A stretch of DNA of 64,000 nt from Nocardia spumae (lineage in GTDB: Bacteria; Actinomycetota; Actinomycetes; Mycobacteriales; Mycobacteriaceae), in the NCBI RefSeq assembly GCF_020733635.1, contig NZ_JAJFZL010000001.1:2728001-2792000 (forward strand), written 5' to 3'. Shown here one piece after another: positions 61,573 to 64,000 of this stretch. Below the pieces are notes generated by a model. It did not search any database, had not been told where the DNA came from, and saw nothing but the letters and a program-made list of their open reading frames with translations. Positions within the stretch are counted from its first letter, which is position 1, and every line of letters begins with the position of its first letter. The translations under genes were made by a program, and so were the position numbers.

Positions 61573-62150
61573 TCCGGTGTGGCGGATATCCGCTTCAGAC
61601 GTCGTGTGGCTGTGCGGTCGCCGGCCTGGGCCATCGTGCGGACTTCGGCTATCCGGTTGAGCCGGATCAACTGCGCTATTCGTTCGGAGTGTGCGTAGAC
61701 ACCGTTGTCGGGATCGCTTTCCATGGCTTCTAGCTCGGCGAGCCCGGCCTCATGCTCACCGCGGTGGAAGTGCAGTTGCGCCAGCCATAGTCGGGCGCTG
61801 GCGAACTCGGACGCCTCCGCGCGCAGCCGGTCGATGCTGTTGGTTCGGACCAGGTATTCCATGAGTGTGGCAAACGCGCGGTCATCCCCGCCGCGTGCCA
61901 GGAGCCGCAGGTCATCGACGCGGTCTGCGTCCACCATGATCTCGATCAACCGGATGAAGGCGCAGCGGTCGCCGTCGTGGGCGAGTTCGCGTAACCGTGC
62001 CTCATCGGCGGCTTTTTCGAGGCGGTCCATTGCCTGCGTGCAGGCCGAAGTGGCCTCGGGTGTGTCGTGGATGTCGTATCGGTGGGCGGCACCGTAGTAC
62101 GACCATCCTGCCCATTGATCGGCTGTGTCGGTGCTGTAGCGGCGCTGCAT
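61569..62150 (-). CDS. Helical-repeat protein of unknown function
   Basis: This 193-residue protein is almost all alpha-helical. It has degenerate repeats of about 30-35 residues (RLRELAHDGDRCAFIRLIEIMVDAD, DLRLLARGGDDRAFATLMEYLVR, EVRTMAQAGDRTATRRLKRI), of the type seen in actinobacterial LRALADAGD-repeat proteins. The last repeat ends the gene. It is probably a scaffold or regulator. The stop overlaps the truncated transporter frame by four bases. Confidence 0.6.
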   Translation of the reverse strand: MQRRYSTDTADQWAGWSYYGAAHRYDIHDTPEATSACTQAMDRLEKAADEARLRELAHDGDRCAFIRLIEIMVDADRVDDLRLLARGGDDRAFATLMEYLVRTNSIDRLRAEASEFASARLWLAQLHFHRGEHEAGLAELEAMESDPDNGVYAHSERIAQLIRLNRIAEVRTMAQAGDRTATRRLKRISATPD

Positions 62151-62261
62151 GACGGTCTTTCATCCCTTCCCCGGTCGGTGCCGCCGCTGTGCCATCACAG
62201 TGATCAGCTCGTTCTGGGCGCAGACCGTGTGGGTGATGGTGCCCAGGACTGGAGGACTGGG

Positions 62262-62942
62262 TCAATCCGAGTCGGCTGGTCCGGCTGGTTTGCCGCGGCG
62301 GGGCTTCTGTCGTTGCCGGTAGGACTTGCCCTCGACGATCAGCTCGTAGAAGTCGTTGGTCTCGGGCGTCTCCAATCGATGCAAGGCCAGGTCATCGAGG
62401 ATCAACAGGTCCACGCGGTGCAGTTTGCGCATCTCGTCTTCGTAGCTGCCGTCCAGGCGCGCACCACGCAACCGTTTGAACAGTTTGTCGGCGCGCTCGG
62501 TGTGAACGGTATGGTGGCGGCGGACCGCGATGTGTCCTAATGCGTTGGCCAGGAACGTCTTTCCGACCCCGACCGGCCCCATCACCGGGACGTTGTAGGC
62601 GTCGGCGAGAAACCGCAGCGAGGTCAGCTCGGCCAGAGTTCGCGGTCGAAGGCGACCGCTGTCGAATCGTCCCATGCCGCCAGGTGCATCTGTGGATCCA
62701 GATGGGCCGTCTTGGCGCGGCGTTGCTCGGATTGGCGGTCACGGCGGGCGACCTCGTCGGCGAACAGCATCTCCAGAAAGTCGTGGTGCGGCAGCCGATT
62801 CGACCTGGCCAGGGCCAACCGTTCCGGGAGGGTATCGAGCAATTGGCCGAGCTTGAGCCGCCGCATCAGCGAACTGCAGCTCCGGGGAGATCTCGATCGG
62901 TTTGACCGCTAGGGACGAGGCGGGACGGCGGGTGGTGCTCAT
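62262..62942 (-). pseudogene. IS21-family IstB ATPase, broken
   Basis: Pieces in three frames read PASSLAVKPIEISPELQ, LKLGQLLDTLPERLALARSNRLPHHDFLEMLFADEV, then LADAYNVPVMGPVGVGKTFLANALG (Walker A) and VDLLILDDLALHRLETPETNDFYELI (Walker B). The frame then jumps to VEGKSYRQRQKP with about 50 codons missing. Two frameshifts and a deletion have inactivated it. Confidence 0.8.
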
Positions 62943-63398
62943 GACGACCTCCTGACAGCGAAATCGGTGGTGGAACGGACGAACCGGGACGGTGCAGGCG
63001 GCGGCAGCAGCGTCAGCTGCTGGCCGCTGGTGCCGCGGGCGAGCATTCTCATCCCCGCGGTCTCACGGCACCACCGTTGCGCGCGTTCCCGGCAGTCCTG
63101 AAGGTCCCGGAATTGTTCTCCGGCAAAGAAATTCGACCGTGCATAAGGAACACAGCGTTCGACGCGCGGCTTGTCCTGCGGGCTGCGGGCTGCGGACCCG
63201 GGCCGGATCAACCACGAACCCACGAGACTCGTAGTACTCGCGGAACGAGTCGTTCAACCGGGGATCGGTCGCGTTCGCGCGGTCCACGATCGCCTTCATG
63301 TTGTCCGGGATCGCGACGGCGAACCGCCAACGAGGTATGCATGAGTATTCGCGCTCCTGCGACGAGAGGAATGGGTCGCGGAAGCGGGGCTCGCTCAA
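62939..63398 (-). pseudogene. IS21-family IstA transposase, C-terminal remnant
   Basis: One frame reads IPDNMKAIVDRANATDPRLNDSFREYYESRGFVVDPARVRSPQ. After a frameshift, another continues DKPRVERCVPYARSNFFAGEQFRDLQDCRERAQRWC to the stop that overlaps the istB start. These are the last third of IstA. The N-terminal part and DDE core are absent, and the rest of the element is not visible. Confidence 0.75.
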
Positions 63399-63626
63399 CT
63401 CACCCGGGTGAGAACCGCACGCCGGCCGTCTCGGCTCAGCGCGCCGGGAAATCGGCCCCGCTCAGCAGCGGGGCGGCGCCAGGACGACGAGCAATCGATG
63501 CACCTCGCCACTGTACCCACAGTGGGAAGCGCTCGTGATCCGAGTTTCCCTGTCCAGCTGGCAGTCGAATGTTCTCGTTCTGCAACAGAATTCGTCGATC
63601 GCCGGGCCGACGATCGATTCGCTCGC
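63399..63626. other. Spacer at the right edge
   Basis: No gene is supported between the IS21 remnant and the last gene. Confidence 0.4.
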
Positions 63627-64000
63627 TCAGATCCGCGCCGGCTGTCCGGCCGGGACAATCGGGGTGGTCTGGGCCAGGCCGATCTTCCACCCGGTAGCGG
63701 TCCGTACCGTCACGTAGGTCAGGGCGCCGGTGGTCGGCGGGATCTGCTCATCCGGGCGCTCGTCGTACACCGTCTTGATGCAGCTGACGAGGGCGGCGTC
63801 GGCACTGAGCGATCGGATGTCGACGACCTCGACGCTGGTGCGGACAGCCCCGAGTCCGCTGCTCAGGGCCGCACTCATCGCCGCCTCCAACATGTCACGG
63901 CCGAGGAGCCGACGGCCGTAGAAGTTGACCACGGCCGCGGTGTCGGCATGCAGGGCCGGGAGTACGGCGGTGTCGGCCTGGGCGCGGTCGGCGCGGGCCA
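63627..64000 (-). CDS. SgcJ/EcaC-like SnoaL-fold protein, 3' part
   Basis: The frame stays open to the right edge, so the N-terminus is outside the window. At least 123 residues are present with the SgcJ/EcaC pattern: ADTAAVVNFYGRRLLGRDMLEAAMSAAL, RTSVEVVDIRSLSADAALVSCIKTVYD and ALTYVTVRTATGWKIGLAQTTPI. These small NTF2-fold proteins are often annotated as oxidoreductases or ketosteroid-isomerase-like, and the true activity is unknown. Confidence 0.8.
   Translation of the reverse strand, partial: ARADRAQADTAVLPALHADTAAVVNFYGRRLLGRDMLEAAMSAALSSGLGAVRTSVEVVDIRSLSADAALVSCIKTVYDERPDEQIPPTTGALTYVTVRTATGWKIGLAQTTPIVPAGQPARI

Noticed and set aside
1..64000. CRISPR arrays, rRNA or tRNA genes
   Set aside because: I found no regularly spaced direct repeats and no recognisable rRNA or tRNA core sequences by eye. 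A covariance-model search would settle the tRNA question.

Overview
The window is high-GC DNA from an actinomycete, most probably a Nocardia or Rhodococcus relative. The indicators are the GC-rich third codon positions, frequent GTG starts, tight ATGA/GTGA overlaps, an EthA-type Baeyer-Villiger monooxygenase, a SARP/BTAD ATPase regulator, a mycobacterial-type chaperone cluster, and many CoA ligases and TetR/MarR/PucR regulators. I see no rRNA, tRNA or CRISPR array. The genus is inferred from protein character, not from a marker gene.

Layout. (1) 1-19,100 is a catabolic block: an acyl-CoA carboxylase (carboxyltransferase end, free biotin carrier, biotin carboxylase), a TetR regulator, a GMC oxidoreductase with a small partner, an aldehyde dehydrogenase, an EthA-like monooxygenase, an HSL-type hydrolase, an imine-reductase-like dehydrogenase, a PucR regulator, a SnoaL-like protein, an APC permease, a secreted protein, a LuxR regulator with a degenerate receiver, two DUF3263-like paralogues and an acyl-CoA ligase. 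Six copies of a 15-bp palindrome GGTGCA-N3-TGCACC, plus a weaker seventh before the ligase, lie almost only between genes and probably define one regulon. (2) 19,480-21,120 is a graveyard of recombinase and IS3 fragments. (3) 21,181-23,814 holds a Zn-alcohol/formaldehyde dehydrogenase operon, in which the PfpI-like member has lost its active site, and a divergent ABM protein. (4) 24,451-33,954 is a stress island: a decayed general-stress gene, then dnaK-grpE-cbpA-cbpM-clpB-trx-zf-UBP-(cNMP/TrxR-like)-DUF1931. (5) 35,600-39,800 is mobile debris: a decayed MmyB-type regulator, a serine recombinase cut by an IS3 element with recognisable ends, and an IS110 fragment.

(6) 39,827-45,810 is a SARP-centred locus. 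A 1130-residue BTAD-ATPase regulator is flanked by a NIPSNAP/DUF4267/hemerythrin operon and a quinone-oxidoreductase-like gene. Both sides carry near-identical operators of three heptamers spaced exactly 11 bp. (7) 46,345-49,012 has a Tat-exported GH43-like protein, a small secreted protein and a WD40 remnant. (8) 49,523-51,201 pairs an SMR transporter and azoreductase with a divergent TetR regulator and two matching operators. (9) 51,257-57,911 is a five-gene aromatic meta-cleavage-type operon, every junction overlapping by four bases, with a divergent TetR gene and two TGACGAT-type palindromes between them. (10) 58,221-64,000 contains a Zn-ribbon/OB-fold protein, a MarR regulator divergent from an ABM gene that has a perfect operator over its start codon, DUF4267 and DUF2871 membrane proteins, a 5'-truncated EamA transporter, a decayed IS21 element and the end of a SnoaL-like gene.

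The common theme is small catabolic or detoxification modules, each with its own regulator and visible operator, separated by decayed mobile elements.
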